NCBI GenBank assembly: GCA_917880885.1
Contig: OU862918.1
Location: 1,922,001 to 1,986,000 of the forward strand
Length of the DNA: 64,000 bases
Direction: 5' to 3'
Origin: Limnephilus marmoratus
Taxonomy: Eukaryota > Arthropoda > Insecta > Trichoptera > Limnephilidae
Positions 46,431 to 57,834 of the stretch are shown piece after piece. The notes under the pieces are model-generated. The model saw only the letters and a program-made list of their open reading frames with translations. It had not been told where the DNA came from and did not search any database. The stretch's first letter is position 1; every line of letters starts with the position of its first letter. Position numbers and translations under genes: made by a program.

Positions 46431-46509
46431 TAGAGTGACGTATCTCATCGCGGACTCGTTGGGAGGCGGGCCCGCTGATATCAGTACTTAAGTTGCTTGG
46501 TATCGGCTA

Positions 46510-47809
46510 GCAGAGTCAAACAGCATGATGAATTCTCGGTTTATTTTGATGGAAGAGGACTGATAATTGTATTCACAAGTGCAATTGCCTGATTTTCGCT
46601 TTTATTGACTCTGGTTGCTGATGTTACTCCAAAAGTGTCGATAGCGAAGTTGATTTTTACTAGCTCCCTCAACTGCATGTCTGCGGTGTTTCTGGTTGTA
46701 GTGCCAAAGTGGTGGACGTGTTATTATCTCTAGGGTTGACTCCCCCATGAGCGATCCATCCTAGTGCGGTCCGTGATGCTATTCGCGTAGTATCATTGCA
46801 TTTACGAACTTCCCTTGACACGATCAGGTGAGCGTTGTCTTGGCCTATTAGCAGCTTCGAGACGACAGACCTTCCTTGGATCTGTTGCTCCGGCAGGTTG
46901 AGGTTGCTAATTGTGCTGGCAGAGATTTGGAATGAATTACTGCTTCCTGCACCTCATATTCCGAGTCTCACTCGTTGGGAGAGATTGTCGGAGGTGCACA
47001 TTCCTTTGGCGCCGTGGATTCACAGTCCGTGAACTGGGCCGTTTGCTCCGACTTGTATTGCGGTGTCAGTGTCGAAAAGTGTTACTGTGAATCCTTTGTC
47101 CAGGAGAGCGAACACTGACACTTCTTCTTTGTTTGGAGCGCTTAATATGACTGGCGCAATTTTTAACAGTACTCTCTGTCCGGAGCCCTGGCGTCACAAG
47201 TTGACATTTTCCACGGCACTTTTTCGTACGAACTTTGGATTATGTAGCAGGGGTTGGTGTGTGGATCTGCAATCCCCTACTTTGTACCATTGGTTTATTT
47301 TGCAGCTTCGCAAGTAGTGTTTATCTAAGCACTTGCGGCATAATCTTCCCGTGCGTACAGTTTCCCATCGGAGTTCAACATCTTTGGCTGCGAATTCTTT
47401 GCATTTGCGGGTTTTATGATCGCCGCCACTTTGGGCGCAGCTTTTATCAGCTGGTTTCGGCTTGGTCCAGGGTAAGTATGTGCCTCATTCACTTTGCGAT
47501 TTATGGGGGCGATCTTTTCTTTTGGGCCATCCCTGATTTCTTCCTGATGCCCGGCATGTATTTGCTCATGGCTCGGTAGAAGTCGCATGCGATCACTCTC
47601 TTTTTCTTCCTGGTACCCGGCATGTATTTGTTCATGGCGTGGTCGAGATCGTATGTGGTCCACCATCCCGCTGTTTGGAATTGCGTTGTTTGACACCTCT
47701 TTTAGAAAGGCAGCGAGCAGGGTTATGGTGGCCGGAGTATGTTGTTTGCGGATCTCGATTAGCCATGCCAGCAGTAGGGAACTCGGCATTTTGTCAGTGA
47801 CGTCGTTCA
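46510..47809 (-). pseudogene. BEL/Pao 2 gag C-terminus, protease and RT start
   Basis: From 47809 the frame resumes after the LINE insertion with MPSSLLLAWLIEIRKQ. Then come a duplicated HEQIHAGxQEE motif, a zinc knuckle CRKCLDKHYLRSC and CRSTHQPLLH (about 47330-47260). An aspartic protease follows with ALLDKGFTVTLF (Gly-for-Ser type change in the active motif). LLIGQDNAHLIVSREVR and RTALGWIAHGG come next. The last recognisable part is RELVKINFAIDTFGVTSATR near 46650, where RT begins. Stops and shifts make it inactive. Confidence 0.85.
46835..47110 (-). other. Protease/post-protease segment of BEL/Pao 2
   Basis: Marks the part with the ALLDKGF active-site motif (about 47105-47070) and the LIGQDN motif (about 46850-46835). 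The protease cleaves the gag-pol polyprotein in intact relatives. The active triad DSG reads DKG here, which would abolish function. Confidence 0.7.
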
Positions 47810-47814
47810 GTAAT

Positions 47815-47845
<31 letters not shown>

Positions 47846-48601
47846 TTTTTCCATGTTCTCCGTAAAACGGTTATTCACCAATACATTATGGAGAAGATTA
47901 CAAATTAGACAAAAAGTATAGCAAAGCACATAAAAAGGCCTGTTTTACTACTTTGTGACATACGTCAAAAGATAATTGTTAAACTGCCTGTAGGTTACGT
48001 TAAAAATGTCAATGTTCAATGCAGACTCGTTGAGCAGTTCAGTCGCTCTGTTGACTGGCGCGTTCTGATAGGCAGAAGTCCTCGCTTTTGGAGCATAAAA
48101 AAGGGTATGGGACCTTCCACGAGTATACTTGTCTGGGACATATAAGTTAATTTCTTTCAAAATAGGTGGATTATGAATAGTTCCAGAGATTATCTTAAAA
48201 AAATGTTTTCCTAAAAATATTTTTCGGCGGGCTTCTAATGTATTAAGATCGAGCATTCCTGCTAAGAATAAGGATGGATACAGGAAAGGGTAGTACATAT
48301 ATTCCCTCATATATAGGTAACGCATGAATCTCTTTTGAACTTTTTCTATTTCGAGAATATGGTTTTGCTCAGAAGGGGCCCAAATAATGGAGCTATATTC
48401 CAAGATACTGCGAACAAGTGCTTCATACGTTCTTCGGATTGCGATTCCGTTGGTAAATGATCTTGAATTACGAAGAACAAATCCAAGCATTTTGTTGGCA
48501 CGGGAGACAATATCAGATATATGAGATTTGAAAGAGAGATTTGCTTCAAAAATTACGCCAAGGTCTCGAATCTCATTTTTACGTGTTAATTTATGTTTAT
48601 T
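47815..48601 (-). pseudogene. Jockey/CR1-type LINE fragment in BEL/Pao 2 gag
   Basis: RT thumb and C-terminus: RDLGVIFEANLSFKSHISDI, MLGFVLRNSRSF, LVRSILEYSSIIWAP and IEKVQKRFMRYLY. It ends in an (AAAT)n tail (plus-strand ttta repeats 47815-47848). Perfect 5-bp duplication gtaat at 47810-47814 and 48602-48606. 5'-truncated, same strand as the host element. Confidence 0.9.
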
Positions 48602-48606
48602 GTAAT

Positions 48607-49742
48607 GCGGGATTGGTGAGATAACCTTCGGTTTTTAGGATCCGGAGAGATGCCACCAGGTTTTGTACCGTCCCGGAGAAATCTGCCAGGTCCTCGAGTG
48701 ATACCTCGGTCGTGAGGTAAGGTAGTCTTTTAACCTTGTCTAGCATAAATTTTGCTATGGAGTAAGCGCTGCCGTATCGCTGCTCGAGGATGCTGATGAT
48801 CTCTGGGACTTGCGCAGGATCCATTAGTAGGGAACCTACGGTATCTCGTGCCTTGCCTTTGAGGGCTCGCTGCAGCCGGATGAGATTTTTGCTCGGAGTC
48901 ATTTGGCAGGTGGTGGTGGATTGAGCGTACTATGCCTTCCAGGTGGACCACTCAAGGGGGTCTCCGGAGAAGGTAGGCAAATCTTTTGCTGAACTTGAGT
49001 GGCATATCTCGTTGCAAACTCATTAGTAGAAGGGCCGGTTGGTGCATGCACTTGAGTAGTTTCAAACTCTTCGGCTGGCTTGTGTACTTGAGTGGCATAT
49101 CTCATTGCGAACTCATTAGTAGAAGAGCCGGTTGGTGCGTGCACTTGAGTTGTTGCATATCTCGTTGCAAACTCTCCGGTAGACCGGCCGTCTGACGTGT
49201 GTACTCGAGTGCCATATATCGTTGCGAACTCGTTCGTAGACGGGTCGGTTGGTGCCTGGGTTTGAATTACTGCCTGACCGAGGTTGGCTCGCAGGGTCGG
49301 GCAGGTTGGTGCGGGCTCCTGGGCAGGTTGGATGACTGCTTGGCGTGTTGTAGCGTTTAGGGCTGCGAGCAAATTGGCTGTCTGCTTGGCGTAACGTCTG
49401 TCCTGAATGCGCATCTCTCGGCGCAGCTATCGCAGGGAGTCTTCAGTTGATTCAGAAGTTGTTTCACTGTTTTTACTATTGGATTCATGGAGGCTCTCGG
49501 CGACACATTCTGGAGTAGGTTGGTCAAGAGTGATGAGGTCATGGTTCCTGGCGGGGCTCGCACCAGATAGATCGTGGTCCTGGCGGGGTTCGCTGGATGG
49601 TGTCTCTTCGGTGTCTACGGTGCGCGGGCCCGGGGTCCAACGGGGTGCCACTGGCATGTTTCGGCTTGTTCCCGGGGCGTCAGGTTTACAGCGATGTCTC
49701 GGAAGATGTCGGGGTCTTACGGCCACTGCGAAGAGACGGCAT
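48607..49742 (-). pseudogene. BEL/Pao 2 gag N-terminal part
   Basis: ATG at 49742 (MPSLRSGRKTPTS), then a frameshift near 49685 and an in-frame stop at 49427-49429. A repeat region follows (about 48985-49260) with four units of STNEFATRYATQVHAPTG type. The capsid segment MTPSKNLIRLQRALKGKARD and VPEIISILEQRYGS is the conserved BEL gag region. It is cut by the LINE after TEGYLTNP. Confidence 0.85.
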
Positions 49743-49782
49743 TTCCACTGGGTAAGACTGAAGGCGTGTTATGTGTAGATCA

Positions 49783-49797
49783 CGGCTCGAAGGACCA
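49783..49797 (-). promoter_or_regulatory. BEL/Pao 2 primer-binding site
   Basis: The minus strand reads tggtccttcgagccg two bases after the 5' LTR. Its position and TGG start fit pairing with a tRNA 3'-CCA end. Which tRNA was not determined. Confidence 0.65.
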
Positions 49798-50777
49798 TTT
49801 GTACTAGACGTTTGTACATAAACTAAATTTAATAGGGAGCTGGCCACAATGACACGCCAATGGAGTTTGGTACACCAGTGGATTTTGGAACGCCACTGGT
49901 TTTTTAAATGAATTTACTACTTTGACAAAAAATGCTTCTAGGTATAATGGCAAAACTGATTTTATACTAGATTAAAATAAATATTTTTCACTTTGGAGAC
50001 TGTGGGAGACTGGGGTTTTTAGGTTACTGGGATACTGGGAGAGGTAAACTGAATCTACGACTGATTAAAACACTTGAACTTGGAGACTGTTAGTATCTGA
50101 GTACTGTTTCTGCTTGGCTGATAGTTTTGAACTGACTTCCTACCGGTTTGACTTCTATTTTTATAGGGCAAACTCAGGTCGGACTTTTGGGGGACAGAAC
50201 CTCCTTAATTTTTCTAAGGTACTTGTTTTAGGTAATTTCCCTGGTCGCTACGATTGGAAGTCAGCTGTGTTAAAATGTTAAAGTGTTAAATTGTGTGATA
50301 GTTTTTTCCAATATTTTGCCAACTCAGTATACCAAAGCCTCACATCATTTTTATTGTGTTTACAAGAAAAGGTACAAGTATACATATGTGATATAAGGTA
50401 CAATTTTAAAAAGTAAATATTTTTCTTAAAGTGCAACAATCACTGATAGACGTCAGTTTTTGGGTTGTTTTTGTAGCATATACTCATTTTTAGGTGACGG
50501 TGTTTATTTCTTGATCCAAATTATTCCCAATTTCTCGAAATTGAGCTCCAAATTTTTCGGAATATGAATTCGCTGTCGTAAATAATTACGATTCAGATTT
50601 TTTCTTTGTTCAGAGTTGACCAATAGTGGCTCGGCTGGTCGCATGGTGGGGGTGACGTAAATAGGCAACCATTTCCTTGGCGTTGATCATTGCTGTCTGT
50701 AGTACCTTGTGGAAGCATTAGGTAGTTATTCAGATGTGTTTTCCAGTCCAATGAGGCTGTTGCATGTATTCATTATC

Positions 50778-50874
50778 TTCTTTTTCTTTGCCACTTCCCA
50801 CTTTAAGTGGGGTCGGCTCTCCTAATCAATCTGCGCCAAGACGACCGGTCTTGGGTTGTTGGATTGGGGAAATT
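50778..50874 (-). mobile_element. 97-bp LINE 3' end inserted in LTR
   Basis: Minus strand ends ccccacttaaagtggg (self-complementary), then aagtggcaaagaaaaagaa. Flanked by the 9-bp duplication ttcattatc (50769-50777, 50875-50883). The A/G-rich end and duplication indicate a severely 5'-truncated LINE. Confidence 0.8.
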
Positions 50875-51055
50875 TTCATTATCAATTTCATTTATGTTTT
50901 CCATTGATTAGTTAGTTAAAGGACATAATAGCGTTGTCGACAAATCATTTGGAAGGGCCACCACATGCACATTATTCCGCTAGCCAATAGCAGCTCTCAG
51001 ATTGTCGTGCTAGTGGCGGCACGGTACTCTGTGAGAGCGTAAATTCCACTCTTGA

Positions 51056-51726
51056 ATTTCCAGTTTGGGGAAAATGTTCCATGGGAAAAGTCAATTAAAT
51101 ACCTAGGTGTAACGCTAGACTCCAAGCTCACCTGGAAGAAACACATAACTGAAAAAATTAAAGCAGCTAATAAATGTCTATCTTCACTGTATCCAATGAT
51201 GGGAAAAAAAAGTCGTTTATCAACGGGCAACAAATTACTTTTATATAAAACAACCATAAGGCCTGGCTTCACCTATGCTTGCCCCGTTTGGGGGCACGCG
51301 GCCCCCAGTCTCTTAGAGAAGATTCAAATATTTCAAAACAAAGCCATTAGACTTGCCTTAAATGCGCCAAAATGGAGCAGAATTTCTTCTCTCCATAACG
51401 ACTCCAACATTCCGTTGATAAAAGACTTCATTTTCTCACAAGCAACTAAATTTTACGCCGGCCTACCCGGCCACGCAAACCCTACGATTAATACGCTCGC
51501 TAAATATAGCGAAAATGAAAATTTCAAATACAAAAAACCCAAGATAGTCCTCCGGAAGGAATAAAAAACCTGCATACAGTCGCAGTATAGTTTTAATCTC
51601 ACTTTCAAACCAACCATAATAATAAATTAACAGTAAAGTATCAATAGATAATCCTTTATAATTATGTTAGAGTCAGTAAACGCATGTTTAGGAACTCTGT
51701 AAAATAAATCAATCAAAAGTCAAAAG
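51056..51726 (+). pseudogene. Jockey-clade LINE RT C-terminus in LTR
   Basis: Continuous frame from about 51052 to 51564: IKYLGVTLDSKLTWKKHITE, NKLLLYKTTIRPGFTYACPV, WGHAAPSLLEKIQIFQNKAI and NAPKWSRISSLHNDSNIPLI. It ends with a stop and a tcaaaag-repeat tail. No stop within 170 codons, so this is a fairly young copy. It has no in-frame Met of its own; it is a 5'-truncated fragment. Confidence 0.9.
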
Positions 51727-51794
51727 TCCAGGGTTGTCATACGCTTTCGCGCACTCGTTCGATGCACACGTATTCCTATGACACGTTCGATATA

Positions 51795-52111
51795 CCTACC
51801 AAAAGCCTGAAAGGAAGTAACCATTCGTAGCAATTTTCGTAGGACATGTGCTATGTATACGAAGGTACTTAACACAATTAGTCTATAATAATTTCTCTGG
51901 TGGTTCTTGAATGATGTTATGTTTTTATTGTTTATATTTCTGTTATGATTTGATTAATATGTACAATGTACAACCTCTCTCCATGGCTGGTATTGATAGA
52001 TTTTTGTTTTGTAATTTTTCATTTTATATAAAAAAAAATTGTTTTAAGTACATATTTTTTGTTTTTGTTTTATATGAATTTTGGATTCATATTCCTTTTT
52101 TATAAAATTAA
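51795..52111. other. AT-rich DNA, no feature seen
   Basis: Begins with the cctac duplication of BEL/Pao 2; nothing else recognised. Confidence 0.5.
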
Positions 52112-53189
52112 CTAGCTGATCCGGCGAACTTCGTACCGCCTCAGAATCAAAAACTGTTGTCAACTTATTAGCTGAATTGATCTAAATTGTTTCTCCCTGC
52201 GTATAAATCAAAATCAAAATCAAAAAATATTTATTGTAAAATGAAAATTACAAAAGGTGTAGCTTATGGGTAGACCCCATTTCTTCCAGCTAACCACATT
52301 TATTTAATTACAGTGTTTATACAATATTCTTTGTTTTATTATAATTACAATGTTTATACAGATAAAATAACAATATACCAATGAAAAAAAAAAAAAAAAA
52401 AATACAAATATATATACCAATAAAAATAGGCGTTTCATTTACGTGAGGTATTCACTCAACGTGTAGTGACATTTATTAACAAGGAAAGTGTTTAGTGACG
52501 ATTTGAATTTGTGTGTATCTTGTATTTGTTTGATGTTATGTGGAAGGTTGTTATATACTTTAATGGCCATGTAGTATGGTCCTTTTTGGAATATTGTTTT
52601 GTTTGCTTTTGGTATTAGTAAGTTTTCTGTGAGCCTTGTAGCGTATTTATGTGTTGAGTTTTTTAGTGGGAAATTTTCTGTAGATGATCGCACTAACATG
52701 CATAACTCCATTATATATATGTCTGTGACTGTCAGAATTTTCAGATTTTTACCGTACCTTGATCTAAATTGTTTCTCTCTGCGTATCCTTTCCCCTCTCG
52801 CGTTCCCTCTCCCTCTCCCCACTCCACTTCTCCCCTTCCCCCGTCCCGCTAACCCCCCTTCCTGAGTTCCTTTCCCCCCTCTCCCCTCCCCCTCCCCCCT
52901 CCCCCTCCCCCCTCCCCCTCCCCCCTCCCCCGGTTCACAGTTCAATATTATACCCCTTACAATATTGCTGCAGTTCTTTCAAAATAGGAGAATTCGTTCC
53001 ATACAAAATGTATGGGGAAAATAATTTTCTTCGGAGTGGAACACCCTTTACTTTTAGGGGTATGAAAAATAGATGTTGGTCGATTCTCAGACCTACCAGA
53101 GAAGCACACAAAATTTCATCAAAATTGGTCCAGCCGTTTCGGAGGAGTATGGTAACAAACACCGTGACACGAGAATTTTATATATTAGA
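52112..53189 (-). mobile_element. Helitron-like element (copy b), carrying a LINE
   Basis: Minus-strand 5' end A|TCTAATATATAAAATTCTCG at 53189. The 3' end is ggcggtacgaagttcgccgg (stem-forming) then atcag and CTAG at 52115-52112 followed by T. A polypyrimidine array of ccccctcccc repeats lies at about 52860-52930. Interrupted by the LINE at 52205-52758. Confidence 0.8.
52205..52758 (-). pseudogene. LINE 3' fragment with 28-bp target duplication
   Basis: Minus strand: TDIYIMELCMLVRSSTENFP, TRLTENLLIPKANKTIFQKG and YYMAIKVYNNLPHNIKQIQD, a Jockey-like C-terminus. It ends in a ttttga-repeat tail (52205-52230). Target duplication 52177-52204 and 52759-52786 has one mismatch. Confidence 0.88.
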
Positions 53190-53720
53190 TTTACTTATTC
53201 TTATTATGCTGTTGCAGTAGAAGTAAAGTCACAAGTAAGAAATCCGTAATTGGTTTTATTTTGGCTATTTAATACAATGTACAAACTGAAATAAATGTAA
53301 ACTGTCGATTTCCCGAAAATTAATAAATAATAAATAAATGATTTTAATGCCGTAGTATTTATTTATAAGTTAAAAAATAAGATGTTACAAAATTATTAGT
53401 TGAACAATGTTAGTATTTGAAGTACAGTTCATTACTATCCTACGAGAAACTGTAAGGATTTTAGGCGGCCTGACACAAATTTATCGGGAACACAATACAA
53501 TATTTATTATAAAGGTTTTAACATGTTCAACAAACTCCCTGTAAATGTTAGGATCAACATTTGCGTAGCCCGTCCCGGCCCGTTTCAAACAAATCTTAAT
53601 TTTGGATTTGAGTTCAAAATTCCCAACCAAACTAAAAAAAATATTTTTTTAATCAAATATAATACGGATATGAGCTACTTTATTTTTTAAGATATTGGCC
53701 ACTAAAGATTTTAATGTTTC
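53190..53720. other. AT-rich DNA, no feature seen
   Basis: No recognised element. Confidence 0.5.
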
Positions 53721-54527
53721 ATGAAAACTGATAGAGATATTGAAATAAGGGTAAATGCAGGTAACTCCATTAATGGAGGACTGAATGCCGTTGGCGCTAA
53801 TAAAAAACTGTTAAAAGAAGCGAAGCTAGCAGTCCACAATGGAGTCCTGGTACTTACCCTGATGTATGGCAGTGAGGCATGGAACTGGCAGAGGAAGGAT
53901 GAAAGTAAACTGAATGCTGAGAGGTGAGAGTGAGAGGAGAGGTTCAATTTGGGAGGTGGGAACGGGTACCGCCGCCCCGGGAACCTTTATTGGATAACCA
54001 ACACCTCTGCCGTAGGTCACCCCAAGTGGTTCGCTACGTTTGGTGATTTAACAGGGGTGCCCGTGTTCATGGGGTGAGGTTTGTCTAGGTCTTGGAGGCG
54101 GATGACCAGGACATACTGAACCCCAGATTCCTACCCACCCCTTAAACCCTTTTCCATCCCAGAACTCTCCTCTCCTTCCTTTCCTTAAAAAAACCCTCCA
54201 CACAGCATCCTCAAAGATGACATAGGCCCTGAGGGAAATTATTTTCCTCAGGGCCTCCTGTGCGGAGCTCATGTAAAAAAAAGGAGAATATGTGACGCAA
54301 ATGTGAATGGAAGAAGAAGTCGTCGGGGACGCCCGAGGAAGACATGGCACGATCAAGTGAATCAGATACTTGAGTCGGGACATGTCAAAAGTCAGAACAA
54401 TGAGGAGTATGTATGAGACGATGTATGAATGTGAGTAAGGAAAAGACTGTGTGCCAAGATCGAGTTGTTTGGCGGTCCGTCCTCTCTGCCTACCCCTGCG
54501 AGGAAACGGCGTGATGGTTATTTAATT
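53721..54527 (+). pseudogene. LINE tail, RWFGHIERM family (copy 3), split by X
   Basis: Before the X copy: RDIEIRVNAGNSINGGLNAV, LAVHNGVLVLTLMYGSEAWN and WQRKDESKLNAE. After it, the reading resumes at the ANVNGRRSRGRPRKTWHDQ equivalent and the non-coding end block (ctacccctgcgaggaaac). The central RWFGHIERM part is missing between them. Confidence 0.8.
53944..54281 (+). mobile_element. X repeat, short form, inside a LINE tail
   Basis: Starts caatttgggaggtggga and passes ggtcttggaggcggatgacc, where the short form joins. Ends ggagctcatgtaaaaaaa. Confidence 0.85.
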
Positions 54528-55242
54528 TTATGTTTCATGATTTTAGATACAACTTGAGCAATTATTTGTGAGAAAATGAAAAACGTTAAAAAATAATTTT
54601 GCTATGTTTATTATAAAAATATTATGATTGTAATTTTTGCAGCGTCAATCATCCAGTATCAACAGCACGCATCAACGTTCCAATCTTGCACAAACCAATA
54701 ACAGTGACAGATAATATGTTAAATGAAATTTCCACTGGTGATAGGAGGTTGGTTCTCTTGTGCTGTGTTCAAATAAATAAAAAAGTCTAATATATTTACT
54801 AAATCCTCGATGGTATTTTTTCCTCAACGTCCACCCCTGTTATGTGTAGTTTTTCAGAAGTTGCAAACTGCATACCGTCTTCCCGAAGATACGCCATAAG
54901 ATTTCCTGAAAAGTTTTGGACATTTTCCCCACTCGACACAAGTGTCCGTTACACGCTAAATGTATCGGCTCCTTTCTGAAACTTGTCTCGAACCCGAGGA
55001 CATCTTGAAAGTTCCGGGCGCGGGCGGCCTCCCGCGGGAGGCGTTTTATCTTACCGGAAAAATGCCAACTTGAAGGTAGATAAACTACCAACTGGATCCC
55101 ATCTTACATGACACTATCTAGATTGCAATTTAAATCAATCATATGTAAATATAGCAGCCAAGAAATATGCTTAAAATAATTCATAATCTGCTCGTTCATA
55201 GACAGCGGTAATTTAATTATTTTAGGAAAATTCCCCTTTTGC
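54528..55242. other. No gene seen; one GC-rich patch
   Basis: A GC-rich stretch (54990-55050) includes the 16-bp perfect palindrome gcctcccgcgggaggc at 55027-55042. The minus frame at 54840-55091 over it is unrecognised. Confidence 0.4.
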
Positions 55243-55990
55243 TAGTTATTTATTTATTTACGCCCTAGTGGGCTTTTACAAAGATAGATAATAATAGTTA
55301 GGCAGGTACGTAGTACACAATTTAAAATGATTAAATTAATTAATTTTATTTTTTTACTATTAATTTAATGATTAAATTGATAGTAAAAAATAAAATTAAT
55401 TAAAATTAAAACCATACATTTCATTAAAGTAATTATAAAGACTTCGTTTTATAACTAATCTGCAAACATGTCTACAATATTCCCAAATTTATTGCCAAAA
55501 TGATATAATCTATTTATAGGTGAATGAGCATCATAATTTGTTTTAAAATTGTCACAGAAGAAGGTAGCACTTTGCCTCGTATTTCTGGTCGGTACGTAAA
55601 ATTTTATTTTTTCGAGAATTTCAGGGTTGCCAATGCAATTATTAATGATTTTATTTAATAGTACAATGTCAGAGATGATCCGCTTGTCTGACTGCATAAT
55701 TAACTTGAATTGTTTCATCAAAAAGACAAAGTTAATATTTTGAATTGGAATATTTAGCTTGAAGTTAATAAATCTTAGAAATTTGTGCTGTACCTTGCTA
55801 CGTTATGCTGTAAAGTATAAGTATGAGTGTTTGTTTGCGCCCGTAAACACACATAGTTTTGAAAACTCAATTCTTTCAAGAAATGCTTGCACATACAATA
55901 TTTCGTTGAATCACCGACACAACTTTACATCGAATGTTATAGGTACATCCCGCAATTTTAGAAACTTTTTAAAAGTAGTTTATTATACCT
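55243..55990 (-). pseudogene. LINE C-terminal fragment with (AAAT)n tail
   Basis: Minus strand: VQHKFLRFINFKLNIP, LMKQFKLIMQSDKRIISDIV, KIKFYVPTRNTRQSATFF and SPINRLYHFGNKF. Then comes a 3' UTR ending ctttgtaaaagcccactagg and a TAAA tail (55243-55262). Same C-terminal type as 19216-19500. Confidence 0.8.
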
Positions 55991-56374
55991 ACGCCAGTAA
56001 ATGTTCAAATGTTTCCCTTTACGAAAGCAAATAATATAAAAAATCTTTGCTATTGTTTTTGTTTATTTCATTATAATTTTTCAATGAAAAAATATATTTT
56101 TTTTATGAAAAATGGTATTGATTGAGACTTTTCAATTTATTTTACTGCCATGCACAAAAGTAAATAAAATAAAAATATTGTTTTTAAATCTAAAAAGTCG
56201 TTCACTTAACCCTATAGGCCTCGGGCCAATTTTGTCTGAAATTCAACGGATTTACGCTTTGCAGTAAAAAATAAATAAATAGAATATTCCTGAACGCACC
56301 TGAAAACTAAAAACTGTTGTTGAAAGGCTTGACAAAAATCTTTTTACTAATTTTGCAAACGTGAAATTTTGTAT
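55991..56374. other. AT-rich DNA, no feature seen
   Basis: Nothing recognised. Confidence 0.5.
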
Positions 56375-56480
56375 GAATTAGTGTGTTTGTTACTCTTTCA
56401 GGCAAAAAGTACTGAATGGATTTGAATGAAACTTTACAATAATATAGCTCATACATCAGAATAACATATAGGCTATAATG
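56375..56480 (+). mobile_element. Helitron-like fragment, gcttttgccc family
   Basis: tactgaatggattt, gaaactttacaataatatag and ctcatacatcagaataacat match the reverse strand of 37620-37715. Termini not preserved. Confidence 0.6.
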
Positions 56481-56999
56481 TATAAAGCTATGTAGGAAAG
56501 GGACGCTATAGGGGAACGGGGACGCACAGGAAAGGTGATGCGGAAACGATGAGTAATTTGTCAAATTTAAATATTTTTTAAAGTATAACGTGCTTACTCT
56601 GGTCCCAGATCCAGAGAGTTTAGTGAAGCAGGAACGGTGAAGCATAACAAGGCATGGGAGCTAGAGAAGGAAGAGAATGTTGGTGCGGAGAAGTGGGAGC
56701 AGTGGGGGGGAGGGGATGTACCAAAGTGTCTGCGGTTAAGGTGAGGAAGCGGTCTGAGAAAGCTGTGAGATGCACTAAGTGGACACTAATGTATTATAGG
56801 CATTAAGTGGTATCTGTTCAATGCACACAGTAATTGAAAATAATTTTACTTAATAATTCATTTATATTATTCGCTCATAAAAGCTTTTACAAAACATGTG
56901 ATATTCAAAACAGGTTAGTATTATTTATTAGGTAAAGAATTCTTTTTATTAAGGTAGCCTTAAACCATTTTATAATTTGCTCTCCGTTGTATGCAAGAA
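56481..56999. other. No feature recognised
   Basis: Purine-rich around 56640-56720; otherwise AT-rich. Confidence 0.45.
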
Positions 57000-57560
57000 T
57001 TGATGGAGATGGGATTGGAAGCGAAATTGAGTAGAAAGGAAATGTGTGTGTGAAGAATGTATTAATGATGAATGTAAGTCTAAAATCACGGTGTTTGAAA
57101 GAGAAATTCTGCAATTTAGTTGTAAATGATTTGGAGCAAGTGGAAGGGTTTGTGTATCTTGGTAGTATGTGCACTAGAAATGGGAAGGCTGATAGAAATA
57201 TTGAAAGAATGATAAATAAGGTATCTAACAAAAAAATGTTCAAAGAAGCGAAGCAGTCCACAATGGAGTACCAGTACCTATCCTAATAAGCCTAAGCCGA
57301 GAAAGGATTAAAGTAGACTGATTGCTGAAGAAATGAGATCCCTGGGGCGAATTTGTGGTAAAACCATGAATGATCGTGTAAGAAATGTGGAGATCCGCAA
57401 AGAATGCAAGAAACAAAATGTAAAGGGACGCTCAGATGGTTTGGGCATGTAGAACGAATGTGTTAGGAGAATATATGACGCAAATGTGAATAGTAGGAGA
57501 AGTCGAGGACACCTGAGGAAGACATGGCGTGATAAATTGATTTGGATAGTTGAGTCGAGA
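57000..57560 (+). pseudogene. LINE tail, RWFGHIERM family (copy 4)
   Basis: NDLEQVEGFVYLGSMCTRNG and NIERMINKVSNKKMFKEAKQ, followed in other frames by decayed copies of the RVRNVEIRKEC and RWFGHVERM parts. Many indels; the oldest-looking copy in the window. Confidence 0.75.
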
Positions 57561-57830
57561 AAATTATTTATTTATTTATGTGTAAGAAACAAACAGCTTT
57601 TACATAATATACAGTGATAAATATATATACCACGGAAGTTTATTATGCTAAAGTATATGGAAATGAAGATTTAACATTATTTAATAAATTTATTTTGGTT
57701 ATAGGAAGAAGAGGGGAAGATGAATATAGGAAAAGGGTAGGAGATGCTCCCGATACATTCCTTACTCTCATATTAATAATCGATCTTACGCGTTACTTCA
57801 TGTCGATATTTCTTTAGGTTATTACATTAC
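57561..57830 (-). other. Possible LINE 3' tail; otherwise unassigned
   Basis: A ttta microsatellite at 57565-57580 next to gcttttacataatata resembles the (AAAT)n tail of minus-strand LINEs here. No coding part identified. Confidence 0.3.
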
Positions 57831-57834
57831 TAAA

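Larger units (their letters stand above)
43260..51794 (-). mobile_element. BEL/Pao LTR retrotransposon 2, degraded
   Basis: 8,535 bp flanked by the 5-bp duplication cctac (43255-43259, 51795-51799). LTRs 43260-44471 and 49800-51794; the second is enlarged by two insertions. Gag zinc knuckles, an aspartic protease and the start of RT are recognisable on the minus strand. The rest of pol is replaced by minisatellite. A LINE interrupts gag. Confidence 0.92.
49800..51794 (-). repeat. BEL/Pao 2 5' LTR with two insertions
   Basis: Equivalent to 43260-44471 after removal of 50778-50883 and about 51056-51726. The remaining length is about 1.2 kb. A 15-base local duplication near 50277 also distinguishes it from the 3' LTR. 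Confidence 0.9.

Noticed and set aside
43260..51794. Gypsy-type element
   Set aside because: Gag segment, CRSTHQPLLH knuckle, LIGQDN post-protease motif and 5-bp duplication fit BEL/Pao.
52439..52945. A 168-residue protein with a Gly/Arg-rich N-terminus
   Set aside because: The Gly/Arg part is the Helitron polypyrimidine tract read in reverse; only the C-terminal half is a real LINE fragment.
54840..55091. GC-rich 83-codon gene on the minus strand
   Set aside because: No motif; the GC peak is due to a short palindrome.
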